Shown here: one piece after another, positions 17,518 to 26,720 of the stretch
Position numbering within the stretch: the first letter of the stretch is position 1
How the letters are laid out: every line of letters begins with the position of its first letter
Assembly (NCBI RefSeq): GCF_002067135.1
Contig: NZ_CP020105.1
Span: forward strand, 3,844,001 to 3,908,000
Direction: 5' to 3'
Length of the DNA stretch: 64,000 bases
Origin: Spirosoma rigui
Lineage (GTDB): Bacteria; Bacteroidota; Bacteroidia; Cytophagales; Spirosomataceae
Program-made: the position numbers and the translations under genes
The notes under the pieces: generated by a model
The model's input: only the letters and a program-made list of their open reading frames with translations
Database searches by the model: none
Told to the model about the DNA's origin: nothing

Positions 17518-18441
17518 ATGACGTTATTTCGCACAATCGGATTGTTGATAGCGGCTTTGTCGAGTGTTACTATGACAGCATTTGCTCAACAGAACAGCGC
17601 GCCTACGGGCGATCTTCAGCAACTTATTCAGCCCGGAGCTACCCTCCAGCAGGTTTCTAGTCAGTTCAAATTCACCGAAGGACCCGCCGTTGATAAGCAG
17701 GGAAATGTGTACTTTACCGATCAGCCCAATGACAAGATCTGGCTGTATAATACAGAAGGAAAACTGTCGCTGTTCATGGACAAGACGGGTCGATCAAACG
17801 GCATGTTTTTCGACAAAAAAGGTAATCTTGTGAGCTGTGCCGATCAGAACAACGAGTTGTGGTCCATCAGTCCAGACAAAAAAGTGACGGTATTGCTGAC
17901 CAGCGTAGACGGGAAAAAGCTTAACGGCCCCAACGACCTATGGATTCATCCCAACGGAGATATCTACTTTACCGACCCCTATTATCAACGCGACTACTGG
18001 ACCCGCAAAACCCCCGACATTGACGGACAAAAAGTCTACTACCTTCCGAAGGGCAAAAAAGAAGCAATCGTCGTCGATGCCGACATGAAACAGCCTAACG
18101 GCATCATCGGTACGACGGATGGAAAGTTTCTCTACGTGGCCGACATCCGGGATAATAAAACCTACAAATACGAAATCGGTAAAGACGGTAAGCTGAACAA
18201 CCGACAGCTGTTCGTGTCGCAGGGATCCGACGGGATGACACTCGACACCCAGGGTAACCTGTACATCACGGGCAAGGGGGTGACGATTTATGATCCGACC
18301 GGTAAAAAGCTGGGCAATATCCCTGTTCCGGCGGGTTGGGTCGGCAATATCTGTTTCGCCGGTAAGGACCGAAAAACGCTGTTTATCACCGCTTCCGAAT
18401 CCATCTTTACGTTATCCATGCAGGTGGCTGGCATCAACTAG
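17518..18441 (+). CDS. SMP-30/gluconolactonase family protein, exported
   Basis: A 307-residue protein with a signal peptide (about residues 1-23, ending in AFAQQ). It has a six-bladed beta-propeller of the SMP-30/gluconolaconase/LRE family. Family metal-site segments are visible: FTEGPAVDKQGNVYFTD (Glu ligand), LNGPNDLWIHPNGDIYFTDP (Asn and Asp) and SDGMTLDTQGNLYIT (Asp). It should hydrolyse an aldonolactone to the aldonic acid in the periplasm, between the Gfo/Idh enzyme and the IlvD/Edd dehydratase in a sugar-oxidation route. It is followed after 3 bases by the SDR gene, so the two are translationally close. Confidence 0.92.
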   Translation: MTLFRTIGLLIAALSSVTMTAFAQQNSAPTGDLQQLIQPGATLQQVSSQFKFTEGPAVDKQGNVYFTDQPNDKIWLYNTEGKLSLFMDKTGRSNGMFFDKKGNLVSCADQNNELWSISPDKKVTVLLTSVDGKKLNGPNDLWIHPNGDIYFTDPYYQRDYWTRKTPDIDGQKVYYLPKGKKEAIVVDADMKQPNGIIGTTDGKFLYVADIRDNKTYKYEIGKDGKLNNRQLFVSQGSDGMTLDTQGNLYITGKGVTIYDPTGKKLGNIPVPAGWVGNICFAGKDRKTLFITASESIFTLSMQVAGIN

Positions 18442-18444
18442 GGT

Positions 18445-19245
18445 ATGTTCATGGAGTCATCGACGGGAAATAGTATTGGCCAGACGGCCATTATAACCGG
18501 CGCAGCCATTGGAATTGGGTTCGCAATCGCCAAGGCACTTACCCGCGTGGGTATCAATGTGCTGCTCAATGATTTTGATGCCGAAGCGGCCAGCAAAGCG
18601 GCCCAGACTATCAACCAGCCCGGGGCGGGTGAGTCGGTGGGATTAGGCCGGTGCGTTGCCTGTCCGGGCGACGCGGCCGATGTGGACTTTATCCGGCACA
18701 TGGTCGACACGGCGGTTAGTACCTTCGGGTCGCTGGATATTGCCATTGCCAATGCCGGTATCACCATCTTCGGCGATATATTCACGACAACGCCCGAAGC
18801 CTTTCAGACCATTGTGAACCTAAACCTTCGGGGCAGCTTTTTTCTGGCGCAACTGGCCGCCCGGCAAATGGAAACCCAGCGGAGGGGGGGCAGCGTCCTG
18901 TTTATGTCGTCGGTTGTGGGGCACCTGGGGCACCCAGGCCTGCCGGTTTACAGCATGACGAAGGCCGGTCTGGAAATGCTGGCGAAGCAGTTGGTCATTG
19001 ATTTCTCGCCCCTCGGAATCACCGTAAACGCGCTGGCACCCGGTGCTACGCTGACCGAGCGTACGCTGGACGATCCAACCTACATTCCCATCTGGTCGCG
19101 CATTACACCCATGGGTCGGCCGGCTACGGTAGACGATATTGCCAACGCAGCCCTCTTTCTGGTATCGCCCACCTCCCGGCACATCACCGGCCAAAGTCTG
19201 GTCGTCGATGGTGGCTGGACAAGCGTGGGGGTGCCACCGGTCTAG
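18445..19245 (+). CDS. SDR family oxidoreductase
   Basis: A 266-residue classical short-chain dehydrogenase. The cofactor motif is TGAAIGIG near residue 19, followed by an acidic Asp (NDFDAE) that suggests NAD(H) preference. NAG is present in IANAGITIF. The catalytic Ser lies in MSSVVG with Tyr and Lys in YSMTKAG. The C-terminus TGQSLVVDGGW is typical. Its close spacing to the lactonase (3 bases) implies a sugar or sugar-acid substrate, but the reaction is not determinable. The start could also be the ATG three codons later. Confidence 0.92.
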   Translation: MFMESSTGNSIGQTAIITGAAIGIGFAIAKALTRVGINVLLNDFDAEAASKAAQTINQPGAGESVGLGRCVACPGDAADVDFIRHMVDTAVSTFGSLDIAIANAGITIFGDIFTTTPEAFQTIVNLNLRGSFFLAQLAARQMETQRRGGSVLFMSSVVGHLGHPGLPVYSMTKAGLEMLAKQLVIDFSPLGITVNALAPGATLTERTLDDPTYIPIWSRITPMGRPATVDDIANAALFLVSPTSRHITGQSLVVDGGWTSVGVPPV

Positions 19246-19298
19246 GTATTGATCGGTTGGGAAATGGAATGATACGGGATATTCCGGGCCACGCCCGC

Positions 19299-20219
19299 CT
19301 ACTTCCGCCCCAGGGTAATGAGAATAACGCCAACGAGTGCAACGACGGCACCAATGAGTGACTGGCTCGAGAACACTTCACCCGCAAAGGTGACACCGAG
19401 GAGCATGGCTACGACCGGATTAACGAAGGCGTAGGTAGACAGCAACTGAGGTGTTGCGTTCCGGGCTAGCCAGGCGTAAGAAGAGAAGCCGATAATACTG
19501 CCGAAAATAACCAGGTATATCATGGAGCCAATCGCTTTGGTGGGAGCGTCGAGAATGCTCCACGGCGTCACCGGCTCTACACACAGGCTGATCAGAAGCA
19601 GTACAACACCACCTACGATCATTTGAATACCGCTTGACAGGTTGCCCGACGGCAGCGACACCCGCGGAGCGAGCAGCGTGCCGACAGCCCAGGCGAAGTT
19701 ACCGAACGTGACCAGGCTGGCACCAATCAGATTAGCGTGGATACCCCCCGTTCCCTGAAGCTTGTCGGGTTTGATGAGGAAATAGATACCAATCAGCCCC
19801 ACCACCAAACCCGCCAGGGCCAGGTTCGTGGGACGCTTGCGGGCAAACGTTACCCAGTTCAGTGTGAGCAGAAAAACGGGCAGCAAACCGCCCAGCAATG
19901 CCGCTACCCCCGTTGGAATGTACTGCAAAGCGAGGGTCAGACAACCGTTGGCTACGGTGAGCAGCAGGATGCCGACAATACCCGCCGATCGCCATTCGAT
20001 GGCGGTAGCGCGTTTAGTGCCCGTAAAGCGTGCGTAACCGTAGAGGAGCGTACCCGCCACAATATACCGCATGGATGCCATATAAAGCGGAGGCATCCGC
20101 TCGGTCATAAAGTGGATGAAAAGGTAGGTAGAACCCCACAAAATGTAAACGGAGACCAGGGCCGACCACAGCGTCAGACGGTTGGGCGCGGTGGTTAGCG
20201 GAGACGTAGCAACTTGCAT
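19299..20219 (-). CDS. EamA/DMT-superfamily transporter (YedA-like)
   Basis: A 306-residue inner-membrane protein with about ten helices. It has the EamA hallmark VYILWGSTYLFIHFM near the N-terminus and two repeated halves. The second half includes SSYAWLARNATPQLLSTYAFVNPVVAMLLGVTFAGE, a well-conserved EamA pattern. It is probably an exporter of amino-acid-like or other small metabolites. The ATG at 20219 was chosen over 20249. It converges on the SDR gene with 53 bases between the stops. Confidence 0.88.
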   Translation of the reverse strand: MQVATSPLTTAPNRLTLWSALVSVYILWGSTYLFIHFMTERMPPLYMASMRYIVAGTLLYGYARFTGTKRATAIEWRSAGIVGILLLTVANGCLTLALQYIPTGVAALLGGLLPVFLLTLNWVTFARKRPTNLALAGLVVGLIGIYFLIKPDKLQGTGGIHANLIGASLVTFGNFAWAVGTLLAPRVSLPSGNLSSGIQMIVGGVVLLLISLCVEPVTPWSILDAPTKAIGSMIYLVIFGSIIGFSSYAWLARNATPQLLSTYAFVNPVVAMLLGVTFAGEVFSSQSLIGAVVALVGVILITLGRK

Positions 20220-20322
20220 GCAACAGACGAATTGACGTATCGTTAACACGGTCAGCGCTGGTTTCTATCCGGCCAACCGGTAACTTTCCTTCATATCTGG
20301 AATTGATTATGAAGATTCCATG

Positions 20323-20330
20323 CAAAGTTA
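20323..20330 (-). promoter_or_regulatory. Candidate -7 promoter element for the DMT transporter
   Basis: On the minus strand this reads TAACTTTG, a TAnnTTTG match about 100 bases upstream of the transporter ATG. It is weak evidence on its own. Confidence 0.28.
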
Positions 20331-20337
20331 AATTTGT

Positions 20338-21744
20338 CTAGTAAAATACCTCCGTATGGTTCGCTTCCAGTTCGTTGATGAGCGGAGCGTAAGGACCCCC
20401 TTTGGCGTCGTCTCGGGTGAGCGGATTCGAGCGCAGGTGAAGCCGCTTCAGATTTTTCAGCCGGCCCAGCGTTGTCGGTAATTCCTGCAGGTTATTGTTA
20501 TTCAGATCAAGTTCTTCCAACGCGGGCAGGTTAGCCAGAATCGCGGGTGCCACCGAAAACCAGTTGTAACTCACGTCCAGCACCCGCAGGTTTCTTGCCC
20601 GTGTGAGGTCATTCGGGAGCTGGCTGATGCGGTTGTGGTGCGCATACAGCAGTTGTAACCGGCGTAGTCTGGCCAGCGAATTGGGCAACTGGCCCAGGTT
20701 GTTGTGCGATAGAGCCAGCTGCTCCAGCCGTTTCAGGCGGCCAATCTGGCGTGGTAGCAGGGTAAGTTTATTGTAATACAGATCCAGGACCCGGAGGTGT
20801 TTCAGGCGGCCGACTGACCGGGGAAGCGTCGTCAACCCGACACTGTACAGATTCAGGTCATTCAGGCGGTGCAGCCGACGTAGTGGTTTGGTGTCTAAGG
20901 TCGCCAGGTTGTTGTTGCCCAGCCACAGACTTTCGAGCCTTCGGTTCAGGCGAACGGAACCTGGAACGCGCGTAAGTTTATTACCCTGTACATTAAGGGC
21001 AGTCAAATGCTTGTTGCGCGTAAAAAACAGGCTGTCATCCGGTATTGCGTTGTAAAGCAGACTCAATCGCTTCAAGGTTGGAATAGCACCCGTTACGCGC
21101 GCCGGTAGCTGCCGCAACGCATTTTTCGACAGGTCAAGTTCGGTCAGGCTAGGGAAGCGGTAAATAACGTCCGGTATAGCTGTCAGCTCAAGCTGATTAA
21201 AAGCCAGCATCTTTACCGTATCGGGTCGGTTGGTCTGGCGGGCTGCCTCGAGCGTACTGATGATACCCGCGCCCCGCCGGACCGTGCGGGGCGGTACAAT
21301 CGTTTTGCCATAGTTCAGCGCGCTTGTACTACGAAATGGTACCGGGCCACTGGCCGGATACGTAGTGGTCGCGTAAAAGTCGGTTAAGGTCGCCAGTAGC
21401 TGCTGTAGCACCGAATCGGGTTGGGGACGGTCGGTTTCTACCAGCACGAATTGCGCATGACCATCCGGCTGGTAATATTCATGGGCATAGACACTAAATC
21501 CGCGCTGGGGATTGTCGGGCCGTTTCCTGATGAATTCATCGAACTGCCGACTGTGTGCCCGCAGCGCATCAAACAGCCCGGCCGGTTTCGCGCGGAACAG
21601 GTCGTTCAATGATGTGTACCGGGTGTTCAGATTGGCCCGACTCAGCTGGTGTACCGTGGTATCTTTTAGCAAGACGATCTTGACCTGCGCCCGACCGGAC
21701 AGCGCATACAGACCCAGGAGCAGGATAATAACACCGGTTTTCAT
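20338..21744 (-). CDS. Leucine-rich-repeat protein, exported
   Basis: A 468-residue protein with a signal peptide (MKTGVIILLLGLYALSGRAQ). An N-terminal domain of about 170 residues is unassigned. From about residue 190 to the end there are roughly a dozen leucine-rich repeats of the 23-residue LPxxLxxLxxLxxLxLxxNxL type (for example LRVLDLYYNKLTLLPRQIG). Such LRR solenoids bind proteins, and here the location is periplasmic or surface. The start at 21744 was chosen for the signal peptide. It lies downstream of the M16 protease on the same strand, separated by a large inverted repeat. Confidence 0.85.
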   Translation of the reverse strand: MKTGVIILLLGLYALSGRAQVKIVLLKDTTVHQLSRANLNTRYTSLNDLFRAKPAGLFDALRAHSRQFDEFIRKRPDNPQRGFSVYAHEYYQPDGHAQFVLVETDRPQPDSVLQQLLATLTDFYATTTYPASGPVPFRSTSALNYGKTIVPPRTVRRGAGIISTLEAARQTNRPDTVKMLAFNQLELTAIPDVIYRFPSLTELDLSKNALRQLPARVTGAIPTLKRLSLLYNAIPDDSLFFTRNKHLTALNVQGNKLTRVPGSVRLNRRLESLWLGNNNLATLDTKPLRRLHRLNDLNLYSVGLTTLPRSVGRLKHLRVLDLYYNKLTLLPRQIGRLKRLEQLALSHNNLGQLPNSLARLRRLQLLYAHHNRISQLPNDLTRARNLRVLDVSYNWFSVAPAILANLPALEELDLNNNNLQELPTTLGRLKNLKRLHLRSNPLTRDDAKGGPYAPLINELEANHTEVFY

Positions 21745-21800
21745 ACAAAACGAAGGGTTTAGGTTTATAACGATAAACATAGTTGAATTGCCCGAAAAAA

Positions 21801-21912
21801 ACCAGGATTTTATCCCGGTTTACCGAACGGGAGCGCTGAGTTCCTGCCGTGGATGCTACTACAGGCAGGCGTTCGGAGCGCTCACAGTCGTAAACCGGGA
21901 TAAGATCCTGGT
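21801..21912. repeat. Large imperfect inverted repeat between protease and LRR genes
   Basis: Arms 21801-21823 and 21890-21912 are complementary at 22 of 23 positions. Inside, CGAACG/CGTTCG and CCTGCC/GGCAGG pair again, and the palindrome AGCGCT occurs on both sides. As RNA it would fold into a long branched hairpin. It begins 5 bases past the stop of the M16 gene. It could be its terminator, an mRNA stabiliser or a small non-autonomous repeat element. Confidence 0.65.
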
Positions 21913-21917
21913 CGGTC

Positions 21918-24722
21918 CTAGTTCTTCTTACCGCCACTTACCGACGACGCGGGTTGTTTTTCGGCAATTTTCTTGGCGGCCTTGGCGAAGTCGCCCGCTT
22001 TGATGATCGAAATCTTAGCAGGGTCGATATGTTTTTTCATCGCTGCGTTCACCTGCTCGGGGGTCAGCGATTCCATCTTTTTCTCGAAGTCGGCATCCCA
22101 GGCCATCGTGCGGTTTAAGTAGAGATAGTTGTTGAGCGTACCGGCCAGGCTCGGGTCCTGCGCCCGCGACACCATCCGCGACTGAAGCAGACCCGACCGG
22201 GCAGCCTGGATCTCTTCGGCGGTAAAGCCATCTTTCACCACGCGGTCCATCTCTTCCCGGAAGGCTTTTTCCAGCTTCTCGGCGTTCTCGGGGTTGTAGA
22301 TGGCGTAGGTCATAAACATCCCTGATTTATCGAGTGAGCTGGCAGAGATCTGCGACCCCACTCCGTAACTGATGCCTTCTTTTTGCCGGATACGTACCGC
22401 CAGGCGTGAGTTCAGGAAGCCGCCCCCCAGCATGTAGTTGCCCAACATCAGCGCCGGATAATCCGGATCATCGTCACGCAGGGGCAGGTTTACGCCCGCT
22501 ACCATCATGGCATTGGCTTTGTCGGGTGCCTCAATCGATTGAGGTGTTGGCTTAATATCGTTGTAGGTCGACACCAGCCGGCTGAAAGGTTTCTTCGCTT
22601 TCCAGGTACCCAGCTCGGCCATGACCATCTTGCGGACCGCTGCTTCGTCGAAATCGCCGACGGCCGACATCGTAGCGTTCTGAGCCCCGTAGAACTCTTT
22701 GTGGAATTGCTTCAGGTCGTCGAGCTTGGTGGCGTTGAGGGCTGCTACGTCCTCATCGGGCGTACTCACGTAGCGAACGTCCTCTTTGGGGTAGGGCGTC
22801 ATCTGGCGCTGGAACGCCGTAAAAGCGAGCGACTGCGGCTCCGACCGCTGGGCTTCGATCTGGGCGAGCTGTTCCTGCTTGAGTTTTTCAAATTCACCAG
22901 CGTCAAAAACCGGATTCTTGAGCATATCGGTCAGCAGACGGACAACAGCCGGCAGGTTTTCTTTTGTGGTTTTAATTACCGCGTTGACCTGGTTTCCACC
23001 GCCAAAAATATTGACCTGAGCTTTGAGCTTATCGAGTTCATCCTTGATTTGCTGTCGACTACGGGTGGTAGTTCCTTTGTCGAGCATGGCCGCCGTGAGT
23101 ACCGAAATGGCTGATTTGTTCATCAGGCTTTTCTGGTCGCCGTACCGCAGCGTCAACCGGGCGTTCACTTCGTTGCCGCGGGTGGTCTTGGGCAGCAGGG
23201 CCAGCTCAATGGTGTTGGGCTGTTCAATGCGCCGGGTGCGCCCGTCAATGTTGGCCGGGGAGGGGTCAAACGCTTCCCCCTGCGCAATCAGGGCCCGTCC
23301 TTTGTAGTCCTTGACCATCGCCATAATATCCGGCGCATCGGGTACTTCGACGCGGTCGGGCGTAGGGTCTGGTACGAAGAGGCCAACGGTTCGGTTAGAA
23401 GGCTTGAAGTAATAGCTGGCCACCCGTTTTACATCGGCGGGAGTAACTTTCTCGAGCGCATCGCGGTACAGGAAACCAAGCCGCCAGTCGCCTGTGGCAA
23501 TGTATTCGCTCATGGCCAGACCGACCCGATCCGCGTTTTTAAAGCTCAATTCTACATCTTTCAGGATTTTGGCTTTGGCCCGCTCCACTTCCTCCTTGGT
23601 GGGGGCGGTGATGGCTACCGAATCGAGCGCCCCCAGCAAAGCGGCCTTCGCGTCGTCGATGGATTTTTCTTTCAGCAGTTCAGCCGCGAAGTATACGTAG
23701 CCGGGGTCCTTGGTGGTAAAGGAGTACCCGTACTGCTGCGACGCTTTTTTGGTGTCGATCAGGGCTTTGTACAGACGGCCGCTGGGTTCGTTGGTGAGCA
23801 GCTCAATCACTACGTCCATAACGGGATAGTCGGGGTGGGAACCGGGCATGATGTGATACAGGGCCGATACTGCTTTGGTATCGCCCACACGCCGGAGGGT
23901 CACCATCCGCTCTCCATCCTGCACCGGCTCCTGGCTGTAGGTAGGCTGGAGCACCCGGGTTGGTTTTGGAATGGCCCCAAAATACTCGTTGACCAGCTGC
24001 AGGGTCTTCGACTCGTCGATTTTGCCCGCGATCACCAGTACGGCATTGTCGGGTTGGTAGAATTTCTTGTAAAAAGCCTGCAGGTTTTCGATGGGTACCC
24101 TCTCAATGTCGGAGCGGTTGCCAATGGTTGAGTTGCCGTAGTTATGCCACAGGTAGGCCGAGGAAACCACGCGTTCGTTAAGCACATTCTGGGGGGAATT
24201 CTCGCCCATCTCGAATTCATTCCGCACCACCGAGAATTCGGTAGCCAGGTCTTCTTTCTTGATGAAGCTGTTCACCATCCGGTCGCTTTCGAGGTCGAGG
24301 GCCCACTTCAGGTTTTCATCCGTGGCAGCAAAGGTTTCAAAGTAATTGGTGCGGTCAAGCCAGGTGGTTCCGTTAGGCCGGGCGCCATGCGCGGTGAGCT
24401 CCTGCGGAATGTTGGTGTGTTTGGTGGAGCCTTTGAAGACCATGTGCTCCAGCAGGTGAGCCATACCGGTTTCGCCTAAACCCTCGTGGCGGGAGCCAAC
24501 CAGATACGTGATGTTGACCGTAATGGTTGGTTTCGACGGATCAGGAAAGAGCAAGACCTTCAGGCCATTCTTGAGGTTATACTCCGTGATGCCCTCAACG
24601 GACGCGCCTTTGGTGACCCCGGCCGGTACGGACACCGGTTTGTCCTGAGCCGAAACCAGCGTCAGGCTACTCACGAACCATGCCGCGGCCAGTATACCCC
24701 GTTTGGTACGATTATTTTTCAT
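21918..24722 (-). CDS. M16 family zinc metallopeptidase (two tandem M16 units)
   Basis: A 934-residue exported protease. The signal peptide covers residues 1-26 and ends in TLVSAQ. The first M16 unit contains the inverted zinc motif HLLEH (about residues 89-93), with the downstream Glu in VVRNEFEMGEN. The second unit, from about residue 500, lacks HxxEH, as expected for the inactive half of pitrilysin-type enzymes; SYGVGSQI is the conserved R/Y-type substrate region. It degrades peptides in the periplasm. It ends immediately before the large inverted repeat and has its own upstream region of about 170 bases. Confidence 0.92.
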   Translation of the reverse strand: MKNNRTKRGILAAAWFVSSLTLVSAQDKPVSVPAGVTKGASVEGITEYNLKNGLKVLLFPDPSKPTITVNITYLVGSRHEGLGETGMAHLLEHMVFKGSTKHTNIPQELTAHGARPNGTTWLDRTNYFETFAATDENLKWALDLESDRMVNSFIKKEDLATEFSVVRNEFEMGENSPQNVLNERVVSSAYLWHNYGNSTIGNRSDIERVPIENLQAFYKKFYQPDNAVLVIAGKIDESKTLQLVNEYFGAIPKPTRVLQPTYSQEPVQDGERMVTLRRVGDTKAVSALYHIMPGSHPDYPVMDVVIELLTNEPSGRLYKALIDTKKASQQYGYSFTTKDPGYVYFAAELLKEKSIDDAKAALLGALDSVAITAPTKEEVERAKAKILKDVELSFKNADRVGLAMSEYIATGDWRLGFLYRDALEKVTPADVKRVASYYFKPSNRTVGLFVPDPTPDRVEVPDAPDIMAMVKDYKGRALIAQGEAFDPSPANIDGRTRRIEQPNTIELALLPKTTRGNEVNARLTLRYGDQKSLMNKSAISVLTAAMLDKGTTTRSRQQIKDELDKLKAQVNIFGGGNQVNAVIKTTKENLPAVVRLLTDMLKNPVFDAGEFEKLKQEQLAQIEAQRSEPQSLAFTAFQRQMTPYPKEDVRYVSTPDEDVAALNATKLDDLKQFHKEFYGAQNATMSAVGDFDEAAVRKMVMAELGTWKAKKPFSRLVSTYNDIKPTPQSIEAPDKANAMMVAGVNLPLRDDDPDYPALMLGNYMLGGGFLNSRLAVRIRQKEGISYGVGSQISASSLDKSGMFMTYAIYNPENAEKLEKAFREEMDRVVKDGFTAEEIQAARSGLLQSRMVSRAQDPSLAGTLNNYLYLNRTMAWDADFEKKMESLTPEQVNAAMKKHIDPAKISIIKAGDFAKAAKKIAEKQPASSVSGGKKN

Positions 24723-24895
24723 AAGTATGCAGTTAGTTGATAGTCTAAGAACTAGCTGTATAGTTACGAATAAGTCCGGGCACACGCAATGGCTTTTGGG
24801 GCGACTTAACAAAATTTAGGATAAGCGGTTGCCGGGCTGAATTACCTGCCCTGCTGAGGCTTCCAGCGGTATTTAGCCGTTGTCAGGGTTGCGGG

Positions 24896-25663
24896 TCAGC
24901 CTTCGAACCAGTGCCTGAACGGGGCCGCCTTTTCCTTACTGACCATTAACTCAAACCGGTCGTTGGGTGGGTGAAGCAGTACCTGTATTTTACCCGTGTG
25001 GTGGGGTCGGTAGCCAGCCACCGCGTCGATCTGTACCAGGCACTGGCGGGTAGCCCGAAAAAAACGGGTTGGATCGGCCATGTCATCCAGCTCGTCGAGG
25101 GTTTTATAATCGGTCACCAGTCGCTGGCCGGCGGTAGTGTAGAGGTAGATCAGCTCGTCGCGGATGAAGTAGGCGACCTGTTCCTGCGCTACTGATACGA
25201 TCTGTCTAAGCTGGTGGCCCAGAAACCGCCGTTTGTAGGCCGGTGGGGGCGACTGGCCGTTTAATTGACTGAGGAACGTCCTGAACTGATCGGCAAAGTC
25301 GGTACCCGTGGGCTGCCACCGGTGGTATTTGGCGAGCGCTGTTTTCAGTTCAGCGGGGTCGATGGGTTTCAGTAGGTAATCGATGCTGTTCAGTTTGAAC
25401 GCGCGAATGGCGTATTCGTCGTAGGCGGTGGTAAAGATGATGGGCACGTTCAGGTTAAGCTGACCGAAAGCGTCGAAGCTCACCCCATCGGCTAGCTGAA
25501 TGTCGGCTACGATCAGATCGGGGCGGTGGTGGGTGAGGTAATCGATTACGCCCTGCACGCTGACGAGCGGGCCGTCGATGGTGGCCGCTGGCTCGAGTTG
25601 CTGTACCAGTTTGCGCAGCTGGCGGGCAATGAGCGGTTCATCTTCAATTAGTAAAATGGTCAT
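24896..25663 (-). CDS. LytTR-family response regulator
   Basis: A 255-residue regulator. The receiver domain covers residues 1-115, with acidic residues EDE at 7-9, the phospho-acceptor Asp at 54 (IVADIQLADG) and Lys in LLKPID. The LytTR DNA-binding domain is at about 150-250 (VAYFIRDELIYLYTTAGQ). It is the output of the adjacent LytS-type kinase; the start overlaps the kinase 3' end by 20 bases, so the two are translationally coupled. As the last gene of the TolC-adaptor-ABC operon, it probably controls that operon's expression. Confidence 0.93.
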   Translation of the reverse strand: MTILLIEDEPLIARQLRKLVQQLEPAATIDGPLVSVQGVIDYLTHHRPDLIVADIQLADGVSFDAFGQLNLNVPIIFTTAYDEYAIRAFKLNSIDYLLKPIDPAELKTALAKYHRWQPTGTDFADQFRTFLSQLNGQSPPPAYKRRFLGHQLRQIVSVAQEQVAYFIRDELIYLYTTAGQRLVTDYKTLDELDDMADPTRFFRATRQCLVQIDAVAGYRPHHTGKIQVLLHPPNDRFELMVSKEKAAPFRHWFEG

Positions 25664-26720
25664 GGAAAGGATCGTTTATCCGGGTTGTGCCCATATCGTC
25701 CCGCACCAGTAGCGGCACCCGTACGCTGAATAGACCATCGGTCTCGACGACATCGACAGCCTGCGCACTCAGGTACGTGTATAGCAGCTTTAAGTTTTCC
25801 AGGCCCTGTCCGTTGGAAGTGGCCACCTGCCGTTTGCGCTGAATGGGGTTAGACACGTCCAGGTAGCCATGGGCGGTACTGATGGTTATCCGGAGGGGGT
25901 GGGCCTCACTGATGACGTTGTGCTTGATGGCATTCTCGATCAGAATCTGTAGGGTAACAGGTACGATCTGTTTGTCGAGCGCATCGTCGTCGACCCGGCA
26001 CTGCACAATCAGCATCGCGTCGAATCGGGTGTGGAGGAGCGAAATGTAGTTTTTGATAAAATCCAGCTCGGTTTCCAGGGGGACCAGCGCCTTTTCTTTA
26101 TGCTGTAATACGTAGCGGAACACCTTCGACAACTGTTGCAGAAACTGGCGGGCCAATACGGGATTATCATCGATAAGGCTGTCGAGTGAGGACAGGCTGT
26201 TGAACAGAAAATGGGGACTGACCTGATTCTTGAGGCTGTCGAGCTGAACCTGCACCTTCTCTTTTTCCAGCTGGGCCGTCCGGAGGGCGTTTTCCTGCCA
26301 GCGTTTCAGGAGGTGGCTGGCAATGAAGCCGAGGCAAATGACCGTGTTGACCAGAAAAATCATCATGCCGATGATAATGAACGAGAACTTATTGAGCATC
26401 GTCAGTACAGGCGGCAGAAACTGCGTAGCCACGAAGTACCCGGTCACCAGCGCAACCGTCTTGACAATGGTCCACCCCCCCAGCACCTGCACCGCTACCC
26501 GCCAGCGAACATTTTTCTCGAAGGGAAGCCGCTGGTTTAACCACTCGTTGAACTGGTAATGGAAGATCCAGACCAGATTCAGCATGACGAACGACATCAG
26601 GAAGAGAAATGTCTGGAGTTGCCAGGAAATGGTCGGAATGAGCCACTGGCGGGCGGCAACACCACCCAGCGCGGTCCATAACAGCAGAATTTCGACGTAT
26701 CTGTTAAATTTTATGTTCAT
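25644..26720 (-). CDS. LytS-type sensor histidine kinase
   Basis: A 358-residue kinase with four hydrophobic helices at about residues 8-135 and no large extracytoplasmic domain. A coiled linker (TAQLEKEKVQVQLDSLKNQ) is followed by the His_kinase domain, phospho-acceptor His in VSPHFLFNSLSSLDSLI (about residue 170). An HATPase region follows, with the N-box VTLQILIENAIKHN. The lack of a sensor domain suggests signalling through the membrane or the neighbouring ABC transporter. Its start overlaps the ABC ATPase gene by 17 bases and its end overlaps the regulator. Confidence 0.93.
   Translation of the reverse strand: MNIKFNRYVEILLLWTALGGVAARQWLIPTISWQLQTFLFLMSFVMLNLVWIFHYQFNEWLNQRLPFEKNVRWRVAVQVLGGWTIVKTVALVTGYFVATQFLPPVLTMLNKFSFIIIGMMIFLVNTVICLGFIASHLLKRWQENALRTAQLEKEKVQVQLDSLKNQVSPHFLFNSLSSLDSLIDDNPVLARQFLQQLSKVFRYVLQHKEKALVPLETELDFIKNYISLLHTRFDAMLIVQCRVDDDALDKQIVPVTLQILIENAIKHNVISEAHPLRITISTAHGYLDVSNPIQRKRQVATSNGQGLENLKLLYTYLSAQAVDVVETDGLFSVRVPLLVRDDMGTTRINDPFHDHFTN

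Noticed and set aside
22539..23114. A 191-codon plus-strand ORF opposite the M16 protease
   Set aside because: Antisense shadow; the protease frame has all expected motifs.
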